A stretch of DNA of 7,801 nucleotides, from NCBI GenBank assembly GCA_029863735.1, contig JAOTUT010000057.1:1-7801 (forward strand). Reading direction: 5' to 3'. The stretch comes from Ignavibacteria bacterium. Lineage in GTDB: Bacteria > Bacteroidota > Ignavibacteria > Ignavibacteriales > Ignavibacteriaceae. The notes below the pieces were generated by a model that searched no databases, was not told the origin of the DNA, and saw nothing but the letters and a program-made list of their open reading frames with translations. Position 1 is the first letter of the stretch, and every line of letters begins with the position of its first letter. Below are positions 1-6,802 of the stretch, piece by piece. The position numbers and the translations under genes were made by a program.

Positions 1-2183
1 TGACCGCTTATTATGTACGTCCTGGTGCAGTAGCAACTTCAATAAGTTTAGTCACTCAAACAGTTACCGGAGCATATTCGTCAGGGGGATTTGTTGAAGT
101 AAGTGCAGCCAATATGCCTGGAGTTTATCGCTTTGACGTTCCAAATGCAGTTTTAGCCACTGGCGTTAATAGTGTAGTGGTGATGTTAAAAGGTGCAACC
201 AATATGGAACAAGTTGTATTGGAAATTCAATTAGTAAGTTTTAATCCCAACGATGCAGTGAGATTAGGATTAACTGCAATCCCAAATGCAACTGCAGGCG
301 GAGCAGGTGGGGTTCCAATAATTGGTACAGGTACGAATAATTTTAAATCAGATGGCAGCGCAAACGTGACTTTTGCAAATACTTCCATAGCAACAGTAGC
401 TAATTTAACAAATGCCCCAACAAATGGAGATTTGACTGCAACAATGAAAACAAGCGTAACAACCGCAGCCACAGCAGCGACTCCGGCGGTTACGGTATCC
501 GATAAAACCGGATTCAGTTTATCGACAGCGGGTATTTTGGCAATTTGGAATCAGCTTACCAGTGCTTTAACGACTGCGAGTACAATAGGGAAGTTACTTG
601 TGGACAATATAAACGCAACTATTTCGAGCCGCTCTTCACACGTTGCAGCGGATATTTGGTCAGTTGCCACAAGACTCTTGACAGCGGGCACGAATATTGT
701 TCTTGCCAAGGGAACGGGAGTGACTGGTTTTAATGACCTTAGTGCAGCAGAAGTAAATGCTGAAGCGGATCAGGCTTTAGCTGATTATGATCCACCTACA
801 AAAACTGAAATGGATAATGGCTTTGCAGCACTGAATGATATTTCTCCCTCTGAAGTAAATGCTGAATTGGATATAGCGCTTGCGGACATTCATCTTGATC
901 ACTTATTGGCAGTCGATTATGACCCGGCAAGTAAACCGGGTGTAGCCACTGCTTTAATGAATGAACTGGTTGAGAGTGATGCCGGGATTTCAAGATTCAC
1001 AGCCAATGCACTTGAACAAGCACCTACTGGCGGAAGCGCCCCAACGGTTGAAGAAATCCGCACAGAGATTGATACGAATTCCACTCAACTTGCAGCGATA
1101 GTAGCAGATACAAACGAACTGCAAACAGACGATATACCAGGGTTGATTGCCGCGCTCAATGATTTAAGCGCAGCCGATGTGAATACCGAAGTGGATACTG
1201 CTCTTGTAGATTATGACGCCCCCACAAAGGCGGAATTAGACGCAGCAGAAACCAGCATCCTTGCTAAAATCTTAAAATGGATTCAATTAACATTACGCTC
1301 CGATGCAGCGATTGCAACTGATAACGCCACTGAGCTTACTGAAATTAATGCCAATGAAGGCAGTGGCGCAGGTGATTATAATAATGTCACCGATTCGCAA
1401 GAAGGCATTGCTGACTCAGGCGGCGGAGGCCCAACAGCTGAACAAATTGCCGATCAGGTTTGGGACGAAGCGATTGCAGATCACGTTGGTGCGGGTTCAT
1501 TCGGTGAGGAAATCCAGGCTCATGCATTGAGTTCTGAAATATCTGCGCTCAACGATCTCTCTGCTGCAGAGGTTAATGCTGAGGTAGATACGGCGCTCAC
1601 AGACTATGATGCTCCGACACATGCTGAATTGCAGTCTGAAGTAAATGACGTTCAGGCTGACATAGCCGCCCTAAACGATCCGACTGCCGCTGCAATTGCG
1701 GATGCAGTTTGGGATGAAGATGTTGTTGCTGCTCATAATACAGCCGATACCGCAGGCGCACTTATTGACGACTTAGCAACACCAAATAATTTTAAAGCCG
1801 ATGTTTCAAATCTTGATGTGGCAGTTTCTACTCGATCACCGGAAAGCGGAGGCAATATTGCCGCTATACTTGCAGACACTAATGAACTCCAGACCGATGA
1901 CGTTCCAGGGCTAATTGCAGCACTTGAAAATTTGAGTGCAGTAGAAGTAAATGCCGAAGTAAAGGACATTCTTGAAACTGATACCCATGCTGAACCCGGG
2001 AGCGTACCGGCAGCAACCTCCAGCTTAAAAGACAAAATTAATTGGTTGTTTGCTTTGGCAAGAAATAAAATTATTCAAAGTTCAAGTGCACAGACATTGA
2101 GAAACGATGCGGATAATGGTGATATTGCAGAGGCAGTATTGAGCAAAGATGATACAACTGTAACCAGGGGCGAATGGACGTAA
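1..2183 (+). CDS. Phage tail fibre/baseplate-like structural protein, 5' partial
   Basis: The reading frame is open from base 3 to the TAA at 2181-2183, giving 726 visible residues. The true start lies to the left. The ATG at 114 is probably internal, because the sequence before it (AYYVRPG..., SSGGFVEV) continues the same beta-rich domain. From memory of the family, the opening (GGFVEVSAANMPGVYRFDV, VVVMLKG, VLEIQL) resembles an N-terminal beta domain of uncultured-phage tail or baseplate proteins. The C-terminus (EPGSVPAATSSLKDKINWLF, ALARNKI, TLRNDADN, TRGEW) is also familiar from phage fibre-like proteins. The middle is Ala/Asp/Asn-rich. It holds at least five degenerate copies of a 'LNDLSAAEVNAEVDTAL.DYDAPT' unit and two 'IADxVWDE' motifs (near 1446 and 1695), suggesting an extended repetitive shaft. 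It most likely acts in the virion tail in host contact. No catalytic motif is seen. The next gene overlaps its end by 10 bases. Function by family resemblance; exact structural position unknown. Confidence 0.75.
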   Translation, partial: TAYYVRPGAVATSISLVTQTVTGAYSSGGFVEVSAANMPGVYRFDVPNAVLATGVNSVVVMLKGATNMEQVVLEIQLVSFNPNDAVRLGLTAIPNATAGGAGGVPIIGTGTNNFKSDGSANVTFANTSIATVANLTNAPTNGDLTATMKTSVTTAATAATPAVTVSDKTGFSLSTAGILAIWNQLTSALTTASTIGKLLVDNINATISSRSSHVAADIWSVATRLLTAGTNIVLAKGTGVTGFNDLSAAEVNAEADQALADYDPPTKTEMDNGFAALNDISPSEVNAELDIALADIHLDHLLAVDYDPASKPGVATALMNELVESDAGISRFTANALEQAPTGGSAPTVEEIRTEIDTNSTQLAAIVADTNELQTDDIPGLIAALNDLSAADVNTEVDTALVDYDAPTKAELDAAETSILAKILKWIQLTLRSDAAIATDNATELTEINANEGSGAGDYNNVTDSQEGIADSGGGGPTAEQIADQVWDEAIADHVGAGSFGEEIQAHALSSEISALNDLSAAEVNAEVDTALTDYDAPTHAELQSEVNDVQADIAALNDPTAAAIADAVWDEDVVAAHNTADTAGALIDDLATPNNFKADVSNLDVAVSTRSPESGGNIAAILADTNELQTDDVPGLIAALENLSAVEVNAEVKDILETDTHAEPGSVPAATSSLKDKINWLFALARNKIIQSSSAQTLRNDADNGDIAEAVLSKDDTTVTRGEWT
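729..1965 (+). repeat. Degenerate internal repeats of the fibre-like protein
   Basis: Copies of an 'L-N-D-L-S-A-A-E-V-N-A-E-V-D-x-A-L' unit begin near 729, 831, 1155, 1548 and 1923. Several are followed by 'DYDAPTKAEL' or a variant. Two copies are preceded by a longer shared block, 'ADTNELQTDD(I/V)PGLIAAL', at about 1098-1157 and 1866-1925. The copies differ mostly at third codon positions, so they are old protein-level repeats and not a recent tandem duplication. They probably build a coiled or helical shaft. Confidence 0.8.
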
Positions 2184-3061
2184 TGAAGATAATTATTTCA
2201 GATACAAGCTCCAGCCATGCTGATAATACCGTAAAACCGGAAATTGTGGCTATTTGCCCTACCGCTGAAATTGAAGTGCGCATTGAAACTATGGGAAGTA
2301 GCGTTTCCTATGCGATTTTTCAGGGTGATATTGATTTGATTTGTCGAGCAACTGCAGGTTTAGATGATGTTCGTGAAAAATTTATGGGTCAGATAGCGGC
2401 AGCTAATGGAATTGGTATTATCCACGCTCACGGATTGAATACTCATACTTATTTAGCGAACCCGACTTACATAGGAACCATTTGCGCTGTTGGTTGTGGT
2501 AATGCCACTCCGGCAAATACGGGTAGCTATGGTCCCGGATTGGAATTCTTTGCCAATGAAAATACTCAAAGCGAAACTACCGGAATGATTACCGGGATGA
2601 TCGCTCAATTAATGATTGACCATGATTATGATTTCGACCAGGCAAGGTTAGCACTCAGAATTTCAGCATCCAGTTACCCAACTCACATTGATGACGGCGG
2701 TTATGGATTAGTAGATTATGCTGTTGCCGATGCTTTGGAAGGATTAATCGAAACTGACAACGAAAAATGGTCATTGATTGGTCTGGCACTGCCAATGCTC
2801 TCCGTATTCCCGGAACCGGATAGCGAAGATTTTGATCAGGCGGATTTACAGCAGTTGATTTGGCTATATAGAGGCATATTGATTGTAACATTAGAAACGA
2901 TTCGATTAAAAGTTATTTTTGGGCTTAAAAAAGCATCTTTAAATTTTGGGCTTAAAAAAGCATCTTTAAATTTTGGATTTAAAAAAGCATCTTTAAATTT
3001 TGGGTTTAAAAAAGCATCTTTAAATTTTGGATTTAAAAAAGGTTCAATAGATGTCAACTAA
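2174..3061 (+). CDS. Compact subtilisin-like (S8-type) protein with C-terminal 9-residue tandem repeats
   Basis: The product has 295 residues. Residues 5-190 can be read by eye as a shortened subtilisin fold. IIISDTSS matches the Asp strand (D10). H15 followed by VAICPTAEIEV matches the 'HGTHVAG...APxA' helix. GIIHAHGLN (81-89) matches the oxyanion 'AAGN' segment. SYGPGLEFFA (118-127) matches 'SNYGPxVDVxAPG'. S133-ETTGMITG has the same spacing as 'GTSMATPHVAG', and DGGYGLVDYAVADAL (173-187) matches the usual closing helix. The Asp-His gap is only about 5 residues (about 30 is usual), and the flanking Gly-Thr is missing before S133, so activity is uncertain. A hydrophobic stretch (226-249) then leads to five units of G(L/F)KKASLNF (250-295). 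The start at 2174 has AGG 5 bases upstream; ATG 2183, in a TAATG overlap, is the alternative. It overlaps both neighbours and may process or accompany the fibre (inference). Confidence 0.6.
   Translation: MDVMKIIISDTSSSHADNTVKPEIVAICPTAEIEVRIETMGSSVSYAIFQGDIDLICRATAGLDDVREKFMGQIAAANGIGIIHAHGLNTHTYLANPTYIGTICAVGCGNATPANTGSYGPGLEFFANENTQSETTGMITGMIAQLMIDHDYDFDQARLALRISASSYPTHIDDGGYGLVDYAVADALEGLIETDNEKWSLIGLALPMLSVFPEPDSEDFDQADLQQLIWLYRGILIVTLETIRLKVIFGLKKASLNFGLKKASLNFGFKKASLNFGFKKASLNFGFKKGSIDVN
2921..3042 (+). repeat. 27-bp in-frame tandem repeat, about 4.5 copies
   Basis: Copies start at 2921, 2948, 2975 and 3002, followed by a partial copy from 3029 to about 3042. Copies 1 and 2 are identical. 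Copies 3 and 4 differ from them only in the second codon (CTT to TTT) and the Gly codon (GGG/GGA). Each unit encodes G(L/F)KKASLNF, with two lysines, and contains a six-A run. The unit is a multiple of three, so copy-number change keeps the frame. The last partial copy supplies the AAAAAAGG ahead of the next gene's start. Confidence 0.95.
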
Positions 3062-3383
3062 AAACACTATAAACGAAGGTCAGACATCCTATCATACATT
3101 TTCTTTTTATGATGAAGATGATCAGGAAGTAGTCCCGGATTCAGTTTTTTATTGTATGATAGATTATGACAGCAGAGAAAAAATAATTGATTGGACAGAG
3201 GTATCTGCTGCTCAAGAAGTTGAAGTAGAAATACCGGCAGCTAAAAATGAAATTGAAGTTAGTGGAACTAAATATTCACGAGAAAGGGCTGTCTGTATCC
3301 AGGCTGTTTACAATACTGACAAAGTTTTGAATGATGAAGATCGTTATAGAATAGTTGATTTGAAAGGATTTCCAAAGGCATAA
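3051..3383 (+). CDS. Small beta-rich phage structural protein (fibre-associated), hypothetical
   Basis: The product is 110 residues, acidic, with no signal peptide and no membrane segment. It opens with TINEGQTSYHTFSFYDEDDQ and closes with a short 'DRYRIVDLKGFPKA'. The alternating hydrophobic/polar pattern (VFYCMIDYDS, AQEVEVEIPA) suggests an Ig-like or similar beta sandwich. I recall similar 'NEGDTSY.T..F.DEDG' small proteins next to fibre genes in uncultured phages, but this is not a firm family assignment. The start overlaps the upstream stop by 11 bases, with AAAAAAGG inside the final 27-bp repeat as the nearest ribosome-binding candidate. Its own stop overlaps the next start as TAATG. 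The tight coupling to the fibre-like and subtilisin-like genes suggests a joint role in the tail. Confidence 0.6.
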   Translation: MSTKNTINEGQTSYHTFSFYDEDDQEVVPDSVFYCMIDYDSREKIIDWTEVSAAQEVEVEIPAAKNEIEVSGTKYSRERAVCIQAVYNTDKVLNDEDRYRIVDLKGFPKA

Positions 3384-3511
3384 TGGAAACAATTTTATTT
3401 AACGCTTTAAAAGCGGTCTCAGGACTTTCGACGGTTGTAGGTTCGGGTACATTCACATTTCCGACCGATGCAACATATCAACCGGTATGGACTGATTCAC
3501 TTGCTTATTAA
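3383..3511 (+). CDS. Short ORF, probable remnant or duplicated start of a DUF3168-like tail terminator gene
   Basis: This is a 42-codon frame from ATG 3383 (TAATG overlap with the upstream stop, AAAGG at 3374-3378) to TAA 3509-3511. Its start, METILFNALKAVSGLST, matches the frame beginning at 6799 (xETILYNALIAVSGLST) in 14 of 16 residues after the start codon. After that the two diverge completely: here VVGSGTFTFPT...DSLAY and a stop, there about 105 more residues of tail-terminator sequence. It therefore looks like the N-terminal stump of a paralogue cut off by the following cassette, or a leftover from an exchange at this point. It may still be translated and couple translation into the next gene, because its stop runs into that gene's Shine-Dalgarno (TAAGGAG). 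No independent function can be assigned. Confidence 0.6.
   Translation: METILFNALKAVSGLSTVVGSGTFTFPTDATYQPVWTDSLAY
3386..3432 (+). repeat. Upstream copy of a diverged direct repeat flanking the cassette
   Basis: These 47 bases, starting just after the ATG of the short ORF, match 6802-6848 at 36 of 47 positions. The last 20 bases (GCGGTCTCAGGRCTTTCGAC, 3413-3432) have a single mismatch. The match is in the same codon frame at both sites. Confidence 0.85.
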
Positions 3512-3515
3512 GGAG
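3510..3515 (+). promoter_or_regulatory. Shine-Dalgarno AAGGAG that decides the beta-helix gene start
   Basis: AAGGAG lies 6 bases upstream of ATG 3522, directly before a codon run reading as a signal peptide. The in-frame ATG at 3468 would add 18 residues (MQHINRYGLI...) in front of the signal peptide and has no such site, so 3522 is the likely start. Confidence 0.85.
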
Positions 3516-3521
3516 TTTTAT

Positions 3522-6104
3522 ATGAGAAAGCTATTTTTATTTATAACTATTTTATTAAGTATTTCACTTGCCGTAAATCTGTGGGCAACTAATTATTACA
3601 TGCGTGCAGATGGCACCGCTGCCAACAAGGCTGCTGCAACTGGCCCTGGATCAACTCAAGCCAATTGTATGTCTATTGCGACACACGATGCACAGACATT
3701 CAGTGCTGGAGATACTATATTTGTGTGTGACGATGGAGGTGTATTTAGAGATCAGATGGATGTTCCGAGTTCTGGTAGTGATGGAAGTCCAATAGTGTAT
3801 ATTGCAGAGAGTGGGGATACTCCGATTATAAATTCAGCAGATATTTTTACCTCATTCTCAGAGAGTGGAGTTACCGGTGACCTAGATGCTATTGATCACG
3901 ATGAGGGTGATTTTAGTGACTATGCAAGTACTGATCTTTCTGGCGGTGATCTTTCTATCTCCACCGCCGCATCAATGGCCAGTACAGATTACGGGATGCA
4001 AGCTCTTATAGATGATGCAGATGAAATGTATGGTGAAAGTAGTACTTTTACATGGACATCAGACACTTTGAGATTTAGATTTTATATTGACCCAAACGGT
4101 AGTTTTTCATCCTCTGGTAATGACATCATTACTGTTGTCTCTTGGCGGGCCAGTGCTAGTGGCAGGGGGTATGTGCAGTTTGGTATAGATGCCGACACTA
4201 CACATACTATACAGATTGGTTTTTCTGAGGATGATTTTACAACTGCATGGACAAATGCTTACGATCTGTTAGATTCTCCTAATATAATTGAAGGGATGGT
4301 TGTGAGAACTGCTGACACAACTAGCACTATAGACTTATGGGTAAACAATGTTTTAAAAGAAACAGTTTCGGCACTAGATATAAACGATGTCTCACGTATT
4401 GACAGATTCAGAATTGGTATCGGGCTTGGTGCGTCTGGTGTTAATAATGGAAGAGGAACTATATATTTTGATGAATTTGATGTGCAGGATGGCGGAGCTA
4501 ATTCTCTGGGCGCTAAGTGGGAACAAAAAACAGGAGTAACAACAGAACCACTGCAAGTTTTTTATAATGGAGATAGATTAACCCCTAATGCCGGTGCTCT
4601 TGGAGTACTTGATAATAATGAATGGGATTGGGATTCTGATATTCTTTATGTTAATGTTGGCGAAGATCCCGATACGGGTGTCCTTGAAGCAAGTCAAAGA
4701 GGTCGCAGTATAGAAGATAACGGAATGGATTTTATCACTATCTCTAACATAGAAGTGCGATATGCTCAATATGGGCCTTTTAATCTTGATGGGACGCACG
4801 ATGTTATATATGATGGGCTAACAATTACAAAACCTAATAATTATGCGTTTTATATTGAGCCAACTTGTTATAATATCACGATACAAAATTGCACGATTGA
4901 TAGTGCCGGAACTGATGCGGGTCAATTTGCAATTAGCCTATTTATGACTTCTGCTGCAACAATTTCGAATTTTACAATAGACAATAATACAATTTTAGGT
5001 AATGGGACTGCTGGGGGGATTGTGTTTCAACTGTATGATGATGTTGGAACATTTACTTGCTCTAATATTTCTATTACAAATAATGACATTTCATCTGTGG
5101 GAGAAACCGCTGCTATTGAACTATCTATTGTTGGGAACTTTGACGCAGATAGAACTTACCAAAATGTAGATTTGGATAGCAATACCATCCACAATTCATC
5201 TGCTGGCGGTATGTTCCTGGAAAGCATAAGGAGTGCATCGGGAACTAATAGTATTCGTGGCAATACTATTTATGAGATGAGTACGGGACAATCTATTGGT
5301 GGTATTATGATGATTGATTGTGATAGTATGATTGTTCAATATAATAAGGTTTATGACAATCATACCAATGGTATTGATGGTAGAGGTATTTATTTCGATA
5401 TTGGAACAGAAAATTCGGTAATGAGATATAATTTGGTATATGGGCATAACGATAATGATGGCAGTGCAAATGAATTTCATGCCTCGGCTGGTTTAGCTAT
5501 AACAGGAGTAAATACTGCGGATAGCTTGAACGCAAATAATGAAGTTTATTCTAATATAACGTATGGTAATACGAACGGTATACACGTAAGTTCAGACAGC
5601 GTGGATGGACTAAAGGTATATGGTAACACAAGCCACGATAATGACAAAGATGGCATACATATTTATGATGGCTTAATTGGTTCTGAATTGCATATATACA
5701 ATAATATTTTTTTTAGTAATGACCGATATGGCGTGTGGTCTAACGGTGCTATAAGTCCAGACATCGACTACAATCTGGTTAACGGCAACAGTACGGGCAA
5801 CTATCTTAATATTAATGCGGGAAGCAATGATATTTCTTCCGCCCCTCTCATGACCGATCCAGCAAACGCTGACTACACCCTCACCGCCAACTCACCCTGC
5901 ATAGATGCCGGTGCTGATCTTGGGGCTACATATAAACTTGCCCTCAAACCAGGCTCAACCTGGCCTTCATCTGTATCTACCAGCAGCCAGTATGAGTATG
6001 GCAGATGGGAAATCGGTGCTTATGTTTATCCTATTCCCGATACTGGTGAAACAACAAATTCCTTAAATAAATTAAAAAAATTAAATTCATTGAAACCATT
6101 TTAG
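3522..6104 (+). CDS. Secreted right-handed parallel beta-helix protein with inserted LamG-like domain
   Basis: The product has 860 residues. Residues 1-22 (MRKLFLFITILLSISLAVNLWA) form a Sec-type signal peptide with likely cleavage after LWA. Residues 23-110 (YMRADGT, SAGDTIFVC, GSDGSPIVYIAESGDTPIIN) are the usual N-terminal cap of pectate-lyase-fold beta-helix proteins. Residues about 113-332 interrupt the fold with a LamG/concanavalin-like sandwich (DFSDYAS, STDYGMQALIDD, LRFRFYIDPNG, STIDLWVNN, GTIYFDEFDV). Residues about 400-765 are beta-helix rungs (NITIQNCTID, NFTIDNNTIL, NISITNNDIS, KVYGNTSHDNDKDGIHI, HIYNNIFFSNDRYGVWS), as in NosD/PbH1-repeat proteins. A closing cap (PLMTDPANADYTL, SPCIDAGADLG, WEIGAYVY) and a lysine-rich tail follow. 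The family binds or cleaves polysaccharide; no catalytic residues can be assigned here. A signal peptide is unusual for a virion tailspike, so a secreted or surface moron product is as plausible as a tailspike. Confidence 0.85.
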   Translation: MRKLFLFITILLSISLAVNLWATNYYMRADGTAANKAAATGPGSTQANCMSIATHDAQTFSAGDTIFVCDDGGVFRDQMDVPSSGSDGSPIVYIAESGDTPIINSADIFTSFSESGVTGDLDAIDHDEGDFSDYASTDLSGGDLSISTAASMASTDYGMQALIDDADEMYGESSTFTWTSDTLRFRFYIDPNGSFSSSGNDIITVVSWRASASGRGYVQFGIDADTTHTIQIGFSEDDFTTAWTNAYDLLDSPNIIEGMVVRTADTTSTIDLWVNNVLKETVSALDINDVSRIDRFRIGIGLGASGVNNGRGTIYFDEFDVQDGGANSLGAKWEQKTGVTTEPLQVFYNGDRLTPNAGALGVLDNNEWDWDSDILYVNVGEDPDTGVLEASQRGRSIEDNGMDFITISNIEVRYAQYGPFNLDGTHDVIYDGLTITKPNNYAFYIEPTCYNITIQNCTIDSAGTDAGQFAISLFMTSAATISNFTIDNNTILGNGTAGGIVFQLYDDVGTFTCSNISITNNDISSVGETAAIELSIVGNFDADRTYQNVDLDSNTIHNSSAGGMFLESIRSASGTNSIRGNTIYEMSTGQSIGGIMMIDCDSMIVQYNKVYDNHTNGIDGRGIYFDIGTENSVMRYNLVYGHNDNDGSANEFHASAGLAITGVNTADSLNANNEVYSNITYGNTNGIHVSSDSVDGLKVYGNTSHDNDKDGIHIYDGLIGSELHIYNNIFFSNDRYGVWSNGAISPDIDYNLVNGNSTGNYLNINAGSNDISSAPLMTDPANADYTLTANSPCIDAGADLGATYKLALKPGSTWPSSVSTSSQYEYGRWEIGAYVYPIPDTGETTNSLNKLKKLNSLKPF

Positions 6105-6113
6105 GAGAATAGA

Positions 6114-6608
6114 ATGAAAACTTTAATAATAGCTTTATTAATTTTTACGATTGGATTATTTGCTCAAAATCCTGTTGCTCCCTTTGGAAATAATCCAGTC
6201 AAAATTGATACGCCAAAGAGTAAGATAACAATTAGCAATAAAATCGAATTCAAGAACTTTAAAAATGATCGGGCATGGAATCTATTAGGATTAAAAGTTA
6301 AGATAATTGATGATGTTGCAGCCACAGCAGACGTAGATAGTCTTTGTTATTTGCCAGGTTATTATTTAGAAGATCATGATACAATTTGGGGGGATACGAT
6401 CCTTTGGAAGGTTGCGGCCGATACTCCAATTGCAGCAACAACGAAATGGATTGATATCAATAATGATTCTGGAACTGTTTTTATTTATACCTCAGATCCC
6501 ACTGATTCAACTTTAAAAGGATTTCCATTAAATGATGTTTTCATAAAAAGAGTTTTAAGTGATACGGTAATAACCGTTAGAGAAATATTCAGAGCTTTTC
6601 CACATTAA
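6114..6608 (+). CDS. Small secreted protein of unknown function
   Basis: The product has 164 residues. The N-terminus (MKTLIIALLIFTIGLFAQ) is a short Sec signal peptide with likely cleavage near FA/QN. There is no lipobox cysteine, so it is probably exported as a soluble or loosely bound protein. The mature part is beta-rich and Asp/Thr-rich (WNLLGLKVKIIDD, TIWGDTILWKVAADT, GTVFIYTSDPTDSTLKGFPL, RVLSDTVITVREIFRAF) and contains a single Cys. I do not recognise a family. AGGAG (6103-6107) overlaps the upstream stop codon and sits 6 bases before the ATG, so it is translationally linked to the beta-helix gene. Two consecutive secreted products between phage structural genes suggest a shared role at the host surface, for example as partners in glycan binding or superinfection effects (inference). 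Confidence 0.7.
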   Translation: MKTLIIALLIFTIGLFAQNPVAPFGNNPVKIDTPKSKITISNKIEFKNFKNDRAWNLLGLKVKIIDDVAATADVDSLCYLPGYYLEDHDTIWGDTILWKVAADTPIAATTKWIDINNDSGTVFIYTSDPTDSTLKGFPLNDVFIKRVLSDTVITVREIFRAFPH

Positions 6609-6622
6609 AAAGCGAGATAACA

Positions 6623-6802
6623 ATGAAAGATATATTAAAATTTTTAGACGGAAAGAAAACAATTATCGGATTAATAATGCTAACGGTCGCCGGTCATGTT
6701 AGCGGACTCCCAGCTGAATTACTCAATATAGTAGGCGGCTCATTGACCGGAGTCGGATTTGCTCATAAGACCTTAAAAGCAAATAAAGGAAAAATAGAAT
6801 AG
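6623..6802 (+). CDS. Holin-like small membrane protein
   Basis: The product has 59 residues and starts MKDILKFLDGKKTIIGLIML. The 'LDGKKTIIG' start, a first hydrophobic segment (about 13-29), a short polar turn with 'GLPAELL', a second hydrophobic segment (about 33-47) and the ending 'GVGFAHKTLKANKGK' with a basic tail match small two-segment holin-like proteins I know from phage genomes ('KTIIG...LPE...VG..L.GVG.AHK'). Such proteins permeabilise the inner membrane late in infection, but no endolysin gene is in this window, so the lytic role is inferred. The upstream ribosome binding site is weak (GCGAG at 6612-6616). The stop TAG (6800-6802) overlaps the proposed ATA start of the next gene. 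Confidence 0.65.
   Translation: MKDILKFLDGKKTIIGLIMLTVAGHVSGLPAELLNIVGGSLTGVGFAHKTLKANKGKIE
6785..6801 (+). promoter_or_regulatory. Shine-Dalgarno AAAGGA and ATA initiation site for the tail terminator gene
   Basis: AAAGGA at 6785-6790 lies 8 bases before ATA 6799-6801, where the frame conserved with the upstream paralogue begins. The upstream in-frame stop is TAA 6784-6786. No ATG, GTG or TTG occurs in that frame before ATG 6853, only a CTG at 6823. Confidence 0.55.

Noticed and set aside
114..116. ATG 114 as the start of the first gene
   Set aside because: The frame is open to the window edge and the residues before it continue the same domain, so it is almost certainly an internal methionine of a partial gene.
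922..941. Perfect inverted repeat ACCCGG/CCGGGT as a terminator
   Set aside because: It lies within the fibre-like coding frame, has an 8-base loop and is not followed by a T-run.
2921..3042. Programmed frameshifting at the repeated A6G runs
   Set aside because: The reading phase is AAA-AAA-G, not the A-AAA-AAG heptamer phase. Both alternative frames meet a stop within one repeat unit, so no extended product would result.
2836..3057. Minus-strand ORF across the tandem repeat (FLNPKFKDA repeats)
   Set aside because: It is the mirror of the in-frame 27-bp repeat on the + strand; it has no start context or neighbours of its own strand.
3468..3521. N-terminal extension of the beta-helix protein from ATG 3468
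   Set aside because: It lies inside the short ORF at 3383-3511, has no ribosome binding site, and would bury the signal peptide. ATG 3522 has AAGGAG at ideal spacing.
5196..5480. Minus-strand ORF in the beta-helix gene
   Set aside because: It shows low-complexity Ile/Thr/Asn composition complementary to the beta-helix rungs, with no ribosome binding site; it is a shadow frame.
5949..5963. Inverted repeat CCAGG/CCTGG as a terminator
   Set aside because: It is only a 5-bp stem inside the beta-helix coding sequence, with no T-tract after it.
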